DNA from: Myrica gale
Taxonomy: Eukaryota > Streptophyta > Magnoliopsida > Fagales > Myricaceae
Assembly: GCA_963930655.1 (NCBI GenBank)
Contig: OZ005603.1
Coordinates: 13,291,001-13,355,000, forward strand
Direction of reading: 5' to 3'
Length of the DNA stretch: 64,000 nt
Position 1 is the first letter of the stretch. Each line of letters begins with the position of its first letter. This document shows positions 1-12,062 of this stretch, one piece after another. The notes below the pieces were generated by a model. That model saw only the letters and a list, made by a program, of their open reading frames with translations. It made no database searches and was not told the origin of the DNA. Position numbers and translations under genes: made by a program.

Positions 1-540
1 GTCCCCCTTTTTTTTTTTTTTTTTCCAAGCCAGTTCGGTCAACTCTGGGAATTTCGGACATGCGTTTTGAGTTGCATAGCACGTCGTTCTGTCAACCTTG
101 AAGTGACAAACGGAGATCAAAGGTAGTTTAGTACTGAGAATATTTGGTTAGGTGGTATTTGTGTGCAAATATTAGCTATTTCAAAATTTTAATTTTATAA
201 GATAATTACAAAATGATTTTTTATTATAAATTATATCTTTTTTATTAAATATAACAAAATTTATTTAAATTATTTTTTTCTCATTTTTATAAACTAAAAT
301 TTTATTTAAAAATATCATTTAATTTTAATTTAATAAAATACTCTATTCTCCGAAATAAAATCATCTGTGACTCGCACTGAAAAATATTTTTCTGTAAGTA
401 GATTAGACGTGACCCAACTAGACATTTAATTAACGGTCTTGATTCTATCAAGAGAATATATGCCATACGACACAAGCATCTAACGTAGCGCTGTCGCAGA
501 GAGAAAAACCTAAAGTTGTGTATCTGGAAACAAATCCACA
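1..540. other. AT-rich upstream region, no gene seen
   Basis: The window opens with a T homopolymer at about 6-24. About 170-345 is very AT-rich (long A/T runs, no coding signal) and resembles MITE or degenerate intergenic DNA. The proximal promoter of the KH gene must lie near 400-540, but I could not fix a TATA box or transcription start. Confidence 0.5.
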
Positions 541-698
541 AGTTAACTTATTGGGGGCCCTCTACGGCTGGAGCCTGGATTCCTTTCCCTTTCCACAAAA
601 ACCTTCACCCCAGCCCCAGGTGCGTATCCAGAGAGGCTCACAGAACTACAGAAGAAGGCACAGCCTGCTCTCTCTCTTCTCTTCTCTTCTCGCGGGGC

Positions 699-707
699 TT
701 AGGGTTT
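699..707 (+). promoter_or_regulatory. telo-box-like motif (TTAGGGTTT) in the leader of the KH gene
   Basis: TTAGGGTTT follows a CT-rich tract (about 668-692) just upstream of the leader intron donor. Telo-boxes next to pyrimidine-rich leaders are common in plant genes linked to translation and RNA metabolism. The motif is seen directly; its use here is inferred. Confidence 0.4.
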
Positions 708-727
708 TTCTTCTCTCTAATTCCTCG

Positions 728-1527
728 GTAAGATTCTGTCTATGTAAATTACCTTAATTTAGCTTTATCTTCCTCCTCCAATACTTTCCGCAATTAATCA
801 CAGATATTGTTCGTTTTTCTTTTTTTCTTTTTTTTTCGTAAGCAAATACTCCACTGAATAAACCCCTGGGAAAACCCTATTTTATCTGTCAAACTCTCTA
901 CGTTCTTTGGCAAAGCATTCTGTTCAGAAGTTGGTTATTCACGGTTTATCTACCTTCTTTATCTGTGTATAACTGAATTACTTCGTCCATTGCTTTTGAA
1001 GAGGAAAATAAAGATCTTTTCTTTGTTAATTTCGTCCGCAATGTTTGTGGGAGAATTTTGTTTGGGAAGTTCTTGATCGAGAAAAAAATCTTCCTAATTT
1101 TTTGAGTTTTTTAATAGTTCTCATGTATCTTATGTCTGCCGCTGATGTAGTCGCTCTATTTTCCCTATCTGATTTCTGATACTATTTTTAGTTTTTTGGC
1201 AGAGTTCGATCTGGTATTGTAGATGGTACATTGGATTCTCCGTGTTAGTGAGTAGGCACCCAATTTAGAAAATATGGTCATGATAGAGTTATTTTATGGA
1301 CTTTTTTTTGTGTATTTTCAACTTGTTCCTGTGTGCAGCTTGGTTTGTTTTGGTGCCTAGTATTATAAATGGGTTATTCATCACAATTCTTGCAGCTTGA
1401 ATTCGCCCCAAATATTTTGTACACATAGTTGAAAACCATATGAAAATGTATACTAGTAATTGTGGATCAATTAAGCTTGAACTTATATTGTATTTGTGGA
1501 TATAGTAAGCTTGAACTTTCGTTGCAG
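728..1527 (+). other. 5'-UTR intron of the KH-domain gene
   Basis: A donor (TCG|GTAAGA) at 728 and an acceptor (TTGCAG|TTT) ending at 1527 lie just before the ATG at 1554. The acceptor is preceded by T-rich sequence, and the stretch has no long open frame continuous with the CDS. Leader introns are frequent in this family. Inferred from splice signals only. Confidence 0.5.
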
Positions 1528-1553
1528 TTTTAGGAGCTAATTATTTTATAAGA

Positions 1554-4500
1554 ATGGGTGAGACTGGGAAGAGGTCTCGTTCCCAGAGGGAGCACAATGG
1601 AGACAACAAGAATCATAAGAGACGGATGAATGACAAAGATGACAAAGGTAATGATGAACTGATTATTTATAGGATCTTATGCCCAGATGGGGTTATTGGG
1701 AGTGTCATCGGTAAGAGTGGGAAAGTGATAAATTCAATAAGGCAAGAGACACGGGCAAAAGTCAAGGTTGTGGATCCATATCCGGGTGCTAAGGATCGTG
1801 TCATAACGATCTACAGCTATGTTAAGGATAAGGAAGAGGTTGAGGTTGATGATGAGTTCAGTGAAAGGGAACCTTTATGCGGTGCTCAGGATGCTCTTCT
1901 CAAAGTTCATGCTGCAATTGCAAATGCTGTTGCTACTGTTGGAGATTCTGACAAGAAGCGGAGGGATAAGGAGGAATGTCAAATTCTCGTTCCATCCAGC
2001 CAGTCTGCAAATATCATTGGTAAGGCTGGGGCCACAATAAAGAGACTGAGAAGCAAGACGAGGACAAACATTAAGGTCACGGCCAAGGATGCCACAGACC
2101 CAACTCACTCATGTGCGTTGGACTTCGACAATTTTGTCCTGGTTAGTGTTTAATATAGCTGAAGCCAATTGTTTTCTGATTTCTTATTTGAAATGTGTCA
2201 TAGATCATTCAGATGACAGAATGTTTTCCTGGTTGGTATCTACTATGGAACAGTCATTTATTGTCTTTTTTTCTTTCTGTAACACATCAAAGTCTAGTTC
2301 TGCTAGTTGGAATCATATGCATTAATAACATAAAGATTAAAGCCCTTTATCCTTATCTTTCCTTTTGATTTCACTTTCACCTTTGAGAAGTTATTTTCCA
2401 GTAAGTTTAGTGCTTGTAATGATTCTCTTATACGTGTATAGATCAGCGGTGAGTCAGAGGCTGTGAAGAAAGCACTGTTTGCAATTTCCTCAATTATGTA
2501 CAAGTTCACTCCTAGAGAGGAGATTCCTCTTGAGACCACTGTACCAGAAGCTCCAAGCATTATCATCCCATCAGATGTCCCTATTTATCCACCAGGTGGA
2601 CTATATTCAAGTGCAGATCCTATGGTTAGTTCTAGATCTGTTCCTCCAATCATAGGTTCTACAAATGTACAAGATCTGCAGGGTTATGCAGACGCAGGGA
2701 ATCCATGGTCTCTTTATCCATCTGCCCTTCCAGTGGTGTCTGGGTTCAGTGGCGCCTTGCGATCTGAGGAGTTAGTTGTAAGAGTACTGTGTCCTTTTGA
2801 CAAGATTGGGCGTGTCATTGGCAAAGGAGGTGGTACTATTAAAAGCATAAGGCAGGCTAGTGGTGCTCATGTTGAGGTTGATGATACCAAGGAGGATCGT
2901 GATGAATGTATCATCACGGTTACGGCAACAGAGGTATGGTTCTGCTTCCTGGCCTTTCTGTTGACCTTTTATTCATTCTCTGAAAGCCTCAAACTTGAGG
3001 GTGCCTGGCATCATCCACTTCCCTGTAAATTTTTCTGGTTTGATTTTGTTTCTCTTTAGAAATCTCATTGCAGATATGCGTCTTTTTTCCCATTTTGTGC
3101 TTGATTGTTCTGTTGATTATTGGTGATAAATGAAGTTTTGTATGTTTTAATACCAATTTTATGGTGAATTCGCCAAAAGGATTTTTTGCCAGTTTTCTAT
3201 ATCATTTATACCTTGTACTGTAGAGGGCAGGCACTCGTTTCTTTTTCTCCCCTCTTCTAAACTTAATTTGGAAAAATACAAGTTGGCTATCCACTATATT
3301 GTATGTTTGCCTAATATCTATGCATTATTATTCTTCTGAGTTCTTGTCAGTTTGATGTTTGGATTTTGTTGAATTAAATCCAATCTGCTTGGACCATGTA
3401 CTCCGGTGGGATTCTTCTACTAGTACTTCATGAACATCTTGGATTTCCATTGTTTGACAGTCACCGGATGATCTGAAATCAATGGCTGTTGAAGCTGTTC
3501 TATTGCTGCAAGGGAAGATTAATGATGAAGATGAGGACACTGTTGCTATTAGACTCCTTGTTCCATCTAAGGTCATTGGGTGTATTATTGGAAAAAGTGG
3601 CTCAATTATAAATGAGATCCGTAAGAAAACTAAAGCTGATGTCCGCATCTCAAAAGGTGATAAGCCTAGGTGTGCTGATGTAAACGATGAACTTGTTGAG
3701 GTTTGTTTTATTATACTTCTGTTAGTGTGGTGTTCTAATATTTCTTATTCGTGTGCCATTTTCATATTGAAGTCGTTTGTTAATTAGGTGCTTGGAGAAG
3801 TTGGAAATGTTAGAGATGCAATTATCCAGATTGTTTTAAGGCTCCGCGATGATGTTCTGAAAGATAGGGACGATGGCCATAACCCTACTATTGCTGTTGA
3901 TTCACTATTCTCTGCTGGCACTGGTCTTTCACTTCAATCTGTCTTGCCTTCTGTTCCCCCTATTACTTCTTTGGGATATGATCAGAGGGTTGAAAATGGA
4001 AGTAACTTGGGCATGATTTCTTCAAGCAGCCTCTATGGATATGGATCTATGTCGGTGTGTTGATGCTGTTCCTTTTTGTTTCTCTCGTATCCCCACTGCC
4101 ACTATTCATCATCAACGTAACTTCGTTCGTCATTGTTATTACCAGTAATGATGAACTGTGCAATTTGCTTGTTGCTAACTTGCTCATATAGGGGTTTAAG
4201 ATTAGTCAATTATTAGAGGGAGAGTTAGTATACCATCTTTCTAAAATTATGTGTATTTTCTGACAGATGACTTGCTTCAATCACTTTCTTGCTCTTCACA
4301 GTACATTTACCCCTGTGATATAGCTATCTACGAGAAAATTCGGGTTCCTTCGCTTTGTTGCAAAAGCTACAAACTTCTAAAAAAAATTATTCGCATAATT
4401 TTAGTACTTTTCCATATGCTTTGCCTATTTTTCTGTCTGATATAATGTGCCATCAGTAATTTGCTGGTCTGCATATCCAACACCTGCCTCTCTTCTTTTC

Positions 4501-6928
4501 TCTTTGTTAAAAAGCCTAGAAAACTATTATGTCATTCTCTATCTAGTAGGCGTTCTGACACTGTCAGAGTTACCATAAAAGTCATAATTGTCATTGTGGC
4601 CTCCTAGATCTTTCTAAGCAACTTTAGAGCTCATTTGATATCAAGAGAATTGACTTCTTGGCCCCCTCAAATTTTCATCTCATTTTGCAATGTGCCCCCT
4701 TCGGTTTCGTTAAACTCGTGTCACACGGCCTATTATTTCTCTATCTTAACGGTCAAAGCTTAACAGAAGGTCCATGTTGCCAAAAAGGTGGTAGTTTAGG
4801 TGATCAGTTGACAAGATCAGTTGTTTGGTTGTTACGTTGCAATAGAGTGTTAATTTGAGGAGCTTAAGCATTATATGTTTGAGTAGACCGTGAAATTGCC
4901 AACATAGTAAAAGGGCATGAGTTCTGAAGGCACTTGTGATGGGTCAGTCCTGCATCTGGTTTATACTGCTTTTATTTTGAACTTGTATTGTCTTGAACAC
5001 CCGTGATTGATGAGTGTGTGGGTTAGGTGCTCCTCTTGCCCAGTGGGAAGTAACCTTTTGCCCTGTGAAAAACTAACTAATGCGGCTCTAGTTAGTGTCT
5101 ATTTCTTTTTCAACTAAGTGGACCAATTTCTTCTTCCTTTTTTTAGCATTCATTTTGCCTTTTCTTCTTTTGATAGATTGGCGAAAATGGCTACGGATCC
5201 ATTCCTACATATTCATCCAAGCTCTACGGAGGGTTAGTGTATAATCTGTATAACAATCTTTTTAGGCTTGGTTTCATTTATTATGATACTATACTATTTT
5301 TGTATGATCTGATCCTGAAGACTGTCCTGAAGAGTGTACTTTGGTTTTAAGAGATTCTATTTTGCTCCGCTTGTTGAACTTGATGGCTGAATGCAGGTTG
5401 CCGACCCCTTCAACGCTTGAAATTTTGGTACCTGCTAATGCAGTTGGTAAAGTGATGGGTAAAGGAGGAGCAAATATAGCCAACATTAGGAAGGTTGGTT
5501 CATCTTCCTGTATAAGATCTACATTACTGACTGTTACTAAAGCATACTTGCATTAATTTAAGGAAATCTGAAGTGTTACGGTCAAATGTCTATTGTCTCG
5601 GCTTTTTATAGCTTGATAAAGAATGTAACATTTTGCTTTCAAATCTTGCTTGGCCTTTCTCAAAGTTGCCGTATGTTGAAATTTTGATTTCCTACTTCGT
5701 AAAGTGGAGTTTTAGAATTGTTGCCATGGGGACATAAATTCTATTTCTTTTAACTCTCTTTCCTTTAAGAACAAATCATACTTATACGTTAATGCAAAGT
5801 AGAGTGATAACTGGGGCAGCACATGTAGTTATTAGACTTAGTGCATGGAGATTATATGATAAAAACTTTAGGTGGCATTTGGTTCGTGTTGTTTTTCAAT
5901 TTTCTTTACTGTCTATTATGATTCCTGTGTATTTCCTTGTTTTGTTACAACTAGCTTATCAGAATCTAGATGCCCACGGGCATCCAGAGATTGGCAGACC
6001 CCTTTGTTTGGGAATATGGATTCTCTAAAACCTTCTGGAGTTGGGGAAATTGACTTTTGGTTGGAGGACAGTATTGACTCAATATTCTCTTTTCTTTTTT
6101 TCTTTAATTGTTTGATCAATACTCTCTCCCTCACCCCTGTTGATGCCAAGAACCACCTGCAGCTAATTCACCGACTAGTTGCCCTGTCCCTGCTTAGATG
6201 ATTTTGTTCCCTCTTAGTTTTGATGGATGCTTTTTGTCTTTTGTATTATTCAGTTTTGTTTTACGATAATCAAGATGGCCCCTCTGCATTGTACCCTTGG
6301 AGGCCTCAGTTTCACCAAATGGTGACCAGGAGAATATTTCCGTCGACTTAAAGTAGCTCATCATGCCCAACTTTCTGGCCTTTTCAGGGATAAAATACCC
6401 TTTTTATCCAATTCCTAGATGTTTGTGGATGCATGAGACCATTCTTTTGTCTCAGTTTTTTTTTAGAGTTTGGAGAAATTTTTTATTGTTTCCATTAGTT
6501 TTGGTTCATCTAAACTCTTTTTGTTTCCATTAGTTTTTGTTCATAGACCTATATTCTTTCACCCCATTTCCTGGTTTTGGTTGCACCAAAAAAAATTGTG
6601 ACATCAAATATAATTTACCAAATGTCTTATGCTTTGTTGTTTCCCTAATTCGGATCTTTCATTAATGTCTAATAATTTATGCATTTATTTTTCAATTTCT
6701 TAGAAATTTGTGGTGGAACATTACACATAGCTCACATTGATATGTTAACCAATTTGCTGGATTGAACCACATGCTGAGTCTTTGTTTTCCTTCCAGATAT
6801 CAGGTGCAATGATAGAGATTTCTGATTCAAAATCTTCTCGGGGTGATCGTATTGCTCATATATCAGGCACACCCGAACAAAAGCGTTCTGCCGAAAACTT
6901 GATTCAGGCATTTATAATGTCCACCTGA
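1554..6928 (+). CDS. KH domain-containing RNA-binding protein with five KH domains (HEN4/RCF3-like family), 7 coding exons
   Basis: Nuclear RNA-binding protein of the plant poly(C)-binding (PCBP/HEN4/RCF3) type; members act in pre-mRNA processing. My exon model is 1554-2141, 2442-2933, 3461-3700, 3788-4054, 5177-5232, 5397-5493 and 6797-6928. All introns are GT-AG and the frame is kept throughout, giving 623 aa. Five KH cores with the GxxG loop are visible: KH1 about 36-105 (VIGKSGKVI), KH2 about 141-205 (IIGKAGATI), KH3 about 304-365 (VIGKGGGTI), KH4 about 387-450 (IIGKSGSII) and KH5 about 553-618 (VMGKGGANI). The last KH core is split by the 1.3-kb final intron. The N-terminus is basic and rich in R, K, D and N, and a proline/serine-rich linker joins KH2 and KH3. 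The start is the first ATG after the leader intron acceptor. Neighbours are unrelated. I recall close homologues annotated as HEN4 or At4g18375-type, but cannot assign orthology. Confidence 0.93.
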
Positions 6929-7962
6929 GTTTTGAAGGTGCTTCTAGATAGAAGGTGAATAGTTAAAATCTTGGAATTTTCACTCTCATGGCTCCTGTCC
7001 TTAGTCCTTCTAGGTTTGGTTCTGGAGAGGGCTTCTTTTCTAGGCTTCTTCAACTGGAATACTCCTGTTCTTCCATAGCAATGCCTATCAAGTTCTTGCA
7101 TGAAGATTCGCTGTTGGCTTATGTTTCGTGCTATTGGTTTCCTTCGTTATCACTTCCTCTATCCTTAATCCGGAATATCCTAGAACTTGTAGGATCTTTC
7201 TTCCTTCCGTGATTTTGTCTGGCCATGTCTTTGACGAATGTGGAGTCGATCTTTTTTCCAATTCTGTCATACTCTATAAATTTATGTTCATGTCAAAAAA
7301 TAGTTTCAGGAATGAGCATAATTGTCGAACTTTTAGTATGTGTTATTTTCCTGGCAATTCAATCTTACTCTCAGATTCTTGCTAGAAGAATCTCTTCTTC
7401 CAATGACTTTAATTGCGGCGCGGTTGGTGACGCTATCTTCCATCTCTATACTCTTTGGTTTAGATTTGTGGCACTGTGCGAGGAGACGGAAATAATTTTC
7501 TGCAATTAAATGAGCTCTCCCTCCGCTCTAAAAAAAAAACAAAAGAGCTCTCTCTCTCTCTGCAGTAATTCTATCTCGTGCCTTATTCTAGATGTCAAGA
7601 GTTTGTTGCAAAACTAGATCATGGAAATCGTTTCTCAAGTATTATATTGGTTCTAGGCTTTTAGCTGAATACACTGTTATATGCACTGTGGTACATTTCA
7701 CGTCACCTACCCGACCATTCAGCATATGATCTGTATCTGGAAGACATATAGGGTTTAATTTTGCAAAAATCTAATTCCTCGACAGTAAATCATTCGCTTC
7801 TTGGTCTCTTTACTCCTTCATTCATAAGCTCTTGTTTGTCCTGACTATAGGAAGAGATGTCCAGTTGAAGTAGCTATACGATATGATGTTGCCAGCCCCA
7901 TCAGTAAACACAAGTGACAATGTCACTGTCCCATCTGACTGTGAAATGTTGGATATCGCCAC
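6929..7962. other. 3'-UTR and downstream region of the KH gene
   Basis: No gene is seen. Stop codon TGA is at 6926-6928. The 3'-UTR probably covers the first few hundred bases, but I found no clear AATAAA. Segment 7235-7359 recurs in altered form at 24655-24732 (listed separately). An A-run and CT tract lie around 7530-7560. Short open frames here have no recognisable domain. Confidence 0.5.
7235..7359 (+). repeat. segment shared with 24655-24732
   Basis: Both copies share, in the same order, CGAATGTGGAGTC, ATACTCTATAAATTT, ATGTTCATGTCA and TTATTTTCCTGGCAATT. This copy is longer. It has about 18 extra bases between two GTC triplets, and a longer middle. The other copy lies downstream of the OAT gene. 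I do not recognise the family. Confidence 0.6.
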
Positions 7963-8096
7963 TGAGCCTCTGGCTCAAGTAGTACCCCTTCCCTTTAGGG
8001 AGGGGAAGCGCGGGGTTCGATTCCCTTCACTTACAGGCTTTGTCCTGCTTTCCAAACAATTGCCTAGGATTGAAAAAAAGAGAAAGAAAAGGAAGT
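7963..8096 (+). mobile_element. probable tRNA-derived SINE
   Basis: An RNA polymerase III A-box-like sequence (TGGCTCAAGTAGTA, 7971-7984) is followed about 43 bp later by a perfect B box (GGTTCGATTCC, 8014-8024). That is the usual spacing of a tRNA-like SINE head. The segment then runs into a short A/G-rich tail (about 8070-8095). It does not fold as a full tRNA: no acceptor stem is seen. Target-site duplications are not obvious, so the ends are approximate. Confidence 0.5.
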
Positions 8097-10048
8097 TGAG
8101 AGATTTTTGGTAATCTCAAATACAGCTACTTAGCAGTAGTTCAAACTTAGTTCTGGTGTTGAGTCCTGTGTATAAGATACCATTACATTTAAAAGAAAAG
8201 CTACAACGCTGTGGACAAGTTCTTTCTTGACCTTATTGTAATGGAAAACAGCTTCCGTTACATTGAGATTTTTGCTTTCTCAGAGGATCTCTAGTTCTCT
8301 TCTCCTGATCATACCATACTCAACTTGCGTAGCTATCGCCGTATGTCAGCATCATTGTTGCTGATGCTGCCTTTCAACTGCACTTATTCTCATGTTTCCC
8401 GACTATTAATTTCAATTGATGCTTTGTGTCCAACCTTCAATCATTTGTTATGAATGAGCGTATGGCAACAATGTGCTTGCCATGTTGGTACTTTCTGGTT
8501 TCTGATGTATACACATTGGGGATCTCCTTGGCGAAATGATAACATGTTGAATTCTTTTGGGTAAGGAACTTTGAGAACTTCCAGCTAGAAAGGAGATGAA
8601 AGCCATATAGACAGCTTTGCTTCCTTACTGTGGATTACTAGTAGGACATTGCTGACTTTGAAAAGTATTGTTCCTGTTTCCATTTTTAAGATGAATAGCT
8701 ATAATACCAGAAACATCATTTTTGCCTTCCTCCACTATTATAGGGTCCTTTCGCCAAGATACAGTACTGAACAATATATCCTCTGAACACAGCCTTATCC
8801 TGTGATTTCTTGCCAAATCTCTCTATCCCTTCGTTATGTGTCCCCAAATGATATTGTCAGTTTAGATGTGGAGTCTTCTAATGAAGTTTTGGTAATCATC
8901 GAGGATTTGGCCATGTCATTGCCATGCTGTAGCCATAGCAGCAGCAACACATTGTACAGGTGGTTAATTATCAGTGAAATTGTGGAGTAGATGTTCTAGT
9001 GAAGTTAGTGCTGGTGAAAATTTTGGGAAGGGTTATGTCATGAGTAGTAGATTTGAAATGCCATTAGTGGATTGGCAACTTGTGCTGTGCTTGTAATTTC
9101 TATTTTTTTTTGGTTAATTTATTTGTAACATGAAGTCCTCGAAACAAAATCTTAATTCAACGAAGATGCTTTCTGCTTTTGACATTGAGATTCTTTTTTT
9201 TTTCATTTTTCTTTCTATTTTCTCGGGCAGTCTCTTTCTGGGTTCCTAACACTGCACATTTCCTGTCTCGAGGGTTTAAGGTCATTAGTGTTTGTAATGG
9301 ATATTAAAAAAAAATACGCGAGGAGAATGTACAGTAGTCTTTCGAATGTGACTGTGAGCCTTATCCAATCCCTTTTCCAACCAAGGAGAATCTGACAGAA
9401 GTTTGTCTACATGTGCGATCTTCAAAGTCAAGACAAGGTAAGTTTCGGGTGCGTAGTCTCTGGCAAATGCTCCAAAAAGGCTCAGAAATCAGGGGAATTA
9501 ATGGGATGCCGGCAGTTTCAGGGGTTTTGAACTTTTTGCGAAGAAAACAAAAACTGTGATTGGGCGACACAAAATGAGAGGTTTTGTTGCTGTAAAGCAA
9601 AGTGGAAATCCAACGTAGGAGTGAACGTTTTTCAAAATACCCATCAGTTTCATCATTCATGTACTCCATACTTCTTCGTTCGGTTCAAAATCTCCATAAT
9701 TAACACATGACAGAAAAACAAGTAATAATATCTCCTATATTATTACTTTGCAAATCTATTTAATTATAAGATTGCAGCTAATTCCTTTCTTACCAGAAAT
9801 TATGTACCATAGAAGAGCTCGACTTAATATTTGTTTGTTTTTTTTTGTTATAATATTCCTTCATTTAGCTGCCTGGCAAGTGTCACTGAAAATTAGCAAA
9901 AATTTGACAAGCTGCTCCTAATTTTTTAAGTGAAATATAACAAGGAAGAGAAGAACTTAATCTTATTTTATTGAAGGAAAACTTCCAACGTACATGGGCC
10001 AAATTCTCTTACCCATCCTTTGGTTTTTTCTTTTTACCTTTTAGAACT
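8097..10048. other. intergenic, no gene seen
   Basis: Nothing with a recognisable domain or convincing codon pattern on either strand. Short frames (for example 9361-9669 on the minus strand) match no family I know. The segment ends at the left target-site duplication of the LINE. Confidence 0.5.
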
Positions 10049-10065
10049 GAATAATAATGGTGGCT
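10049..10065. repeat. left target-site duplication of the LINE
   Basis: The 17-bp sequence GAATAATAATGGTGGCT occurs here and again, identical, at 16204-16220 just after the poly(A) tail. This fixes both ends of the insertion. Confidence 0.93.
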
Positions 10066-10373
10066 AGACTTAACTAGGTTTATAAGAAAGAAAGACTATG
10101 GCCGCTCTCTCTCTCTTGGAGTGAGCTCTCTGGAGATTTTTCTCCCTCCTGCCTGTTTATCGGGCTACGTTGTCCTCCCTCGGGTTTCTGTAGCTCCTCC
10201 TCCTTTATCCTACTCTCTCCCCCGTTGTTTATCTGTGCGCCTCCCTCCTTCAGATAATCCTTTCCTCCCTCTCTTTTCTAGCCTTTTTTCTTCCCTGGGA
10301 GTCTACCCCACCTACCTCACCTTCCCCTTTTTTAGTCCTTTTGTGGTGTCTTTTGTTTTCTCCTGGCTGATTC

Positions 10374-12062
10374 ATGGAGCGTCTCACCTCTGATATGGAC
10401 ACTGTACTTGGCGGTATGTCTCGGTTGTCTTCGTGTTTGGAGGACATTTCCCAAGTTTCAGGTGTTTTCTCCGAGGCAGCCAAATCTGAGGCGGCTACCC
10501 TTCTTGTGGGTAAACTGTTGTCAGATAAACCTCCTAATAAAACTGGGGTTCGGGAAGCCATTCAAAAATCGTGGAGTTTTGTTCGTGACCTCTCTATCTC
10601 TGATGGTCCGGCGGATCTCTTCATTTTCTCCTTTCCCAACACCTCCGTCAGGGACCGGGTTCTACGACAAGCTCCCTGGAATATTAAAGGTGCTATGCTG
10701 GTGCTGCGTGAATGGGATGTGGACGCCTCTCTGCAGGAGTTGTCCTTTACCTTAGCCCCTCTATGGGTCCAAATGCATGGACTTCCTCTCGGCCGCATGA
10801 CTCACGCTATGACGGCTGAACTGGGTGCTAAGGCTGGGCGGGTGTTGGTTTGTGATTTTGACACCAGTAAAAAGGTTTGGGGGATAGCATATCTTCGTGC
10901 TCTGGTCATGGTGGATTTATCTCAGCCTCTCTTTTCGGGGTTTTTCATGGACCGACCCAATAAACCTCCCTTATGGATTCAATACCGCTATGAGCGGATC
11001 TCGGATTGGTGTCATCTCTGTGGTCGTCTCAGTCACCTACAACGTTTTTGTCCTCATCCTCTACGGTCTGATAGGACCCAGGAAGCCCTCTCTAATCTGA
11101 AGGCCATTGAACTAGATGGGAAGCGCTATGCCATGCCTGTGTCAAGTAGCTTCCCCTCCACATCGCCCCTTCCGGAGCGTCCTTTTGCCTGTCCGGAGGA
11201 GGGAAAAACTGTCGGGGCCGGCGATGGGGCTGGGTCATCTTTTCCAGGGGTGCCTATCATTAGCGTGCCTTCCCACGCTGATTTTGTGGGCCCAGCCGCC
11301 TCGTCCCCTGTCTGTCAGTCTGTCCCGCCTGCACAAGTTGTTTTGCATACTCAGCGGGCGACCACTTTGTCAGTGCATGAAGCCTGGGTTGAGCACGCGA
11401 GCTTTATCCTTAATTTGAACAAAATGATTCGTCGTGAGCAAGGGGAACTTTTGAGTTATGACCCGAATGATGTGGAGCTTTATGACCTCCCTGGTGGTTT
11501 GGGCCCGCTGGGCCAGACAGATTTGAGTGAGCCCTGTCAGCAACATGCGTTGGGGGCAGGCCCGTGCCTCTCTATTATCGACGTAACCGACGATTTTTCA
11601 CAAGCTGGACTGGACAACTTTGTGCCAGGTCAACAACCTTTGTTGGGGGTAGGCCCATGCCCCTCTATCACTGATGTCACCGACGACTCTCCACCAGGCC
11701 CTGAGCCTAGTGAGCCTGTTGTATTAGGCGCTCCGGCTCTCTCACCCTTGGGGCTACAGCCCACTGTCTTGGGCCACAAACGGGCTCTCTCTTGGTCTCA
11801 AGAGACGAGCAAACGACACTGCCCCCCAGCACAGTGGGCTTCATCCTCCCTTGAGCCCTCCTTTAACGAGGATTCTCCCCTCTCTTCATGGAAATTGAGT
11901 TCCCCTCAGCGGCGCCCGCGAGGGGGTTCACGGGGAGGACGGGGTCGACGCGGGGGTTCATCCCAACTGAAGTCACGGAAGCACCCGGATGCACTGTCCG
12001 CGGTTTTCACAATCCAGGCTGAGGAGGCGGGTCTTACCAAGCCCCCACCCCCTCAATGTTAG
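10374..12062 (+). CDS. LINE ORF1: DUF4283 / zinc-knuckle nucleic-acid-binding protein
   Basis: 562-residue open frame. The N-terminal half has the DUF4283 pattern of plant LINE ORF1 proteins (VLRQAPWNIKGAMLVLREWD, then PLWVQMHGLPL). A CCHC zinc knuckle follows at about residues 213-226 (CHLCGRLSHLQRFC). A proline/serine-rich region comes next, then a basic C-terminus rich in R and G (about 515-535) that may bind RNA. ORF1 proteins package the element RNA. Two imperfect copies of a segment (QQHALGAGPCLSIIDVTDD and QQPLLGVGPCPSITDVTDD, around residues 390-440) form an internal tandem duplication. The 3' end overlaps the ORF2 start by seven bases (ATGTTAG). An ATG upstream of 10374 is not required by the family. 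Confidence 0.9.
   Translation: MERLTSDMDTVLGGMSRLSSCLEDISQVSGVFSEAAKSEAATLLVGKLLSDKPPNKTGVREAIQKSWSFVRDLSISDGPADLFIFSFPNTSVRDRVLRQAPWNIKGAMLVLREWDVDASLQELSFTLAPLWVQMHGLPLGRMTHAMTAELGAKAGRVLVCDFDTSKKVWGIAYLRALVMVDLSQPLFSGFFMDRPNKPPLWIQYRYERISDWCHLCGRLSHLQRFCPHPLRSDRTQEALSNLKAIELDGKRYAMPVSSSFPSTSPLPERPFACPEEGKTVGAGDGAGSSFPGVPIISVPSHADFVGPAASSPVCQSVPPAQVVLHTQRATTLSVHEAWVEHASFILNLNKMIRREQGELLSYDPNDVELYDLPGGLGPLGQTDLSEPCQQHALGAGPCLSIIDVTDDFSQAGLDNFVPGQQPLLGVGPCPSITDVTDDSPPGPEPSEPVVLGAPALSPLGLQPTVLGHKRALSWSQETSKRHCPPAQWASSSLEPSFNEDSPLSSWKLSSPQRRPRGGSRGGRGRRGGSSQLKSRKHPDALSAVFTIQAEEAGLTKPPPPQC

Noticed and set aside
4640-4860. MITE-like phrase (TGCAATGTGCCCCCTT and nearby) in KH intron 4
   Set aside because: It resembles one arm of the foldback elements, but I could not find the opposite arm or a TSD within the intron.
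7971-8040. tRNA gene
   Set aside because: A and B boxes are present but no acceptor stem or sound anticodon arm can be drawn; a SINE head explains it better.
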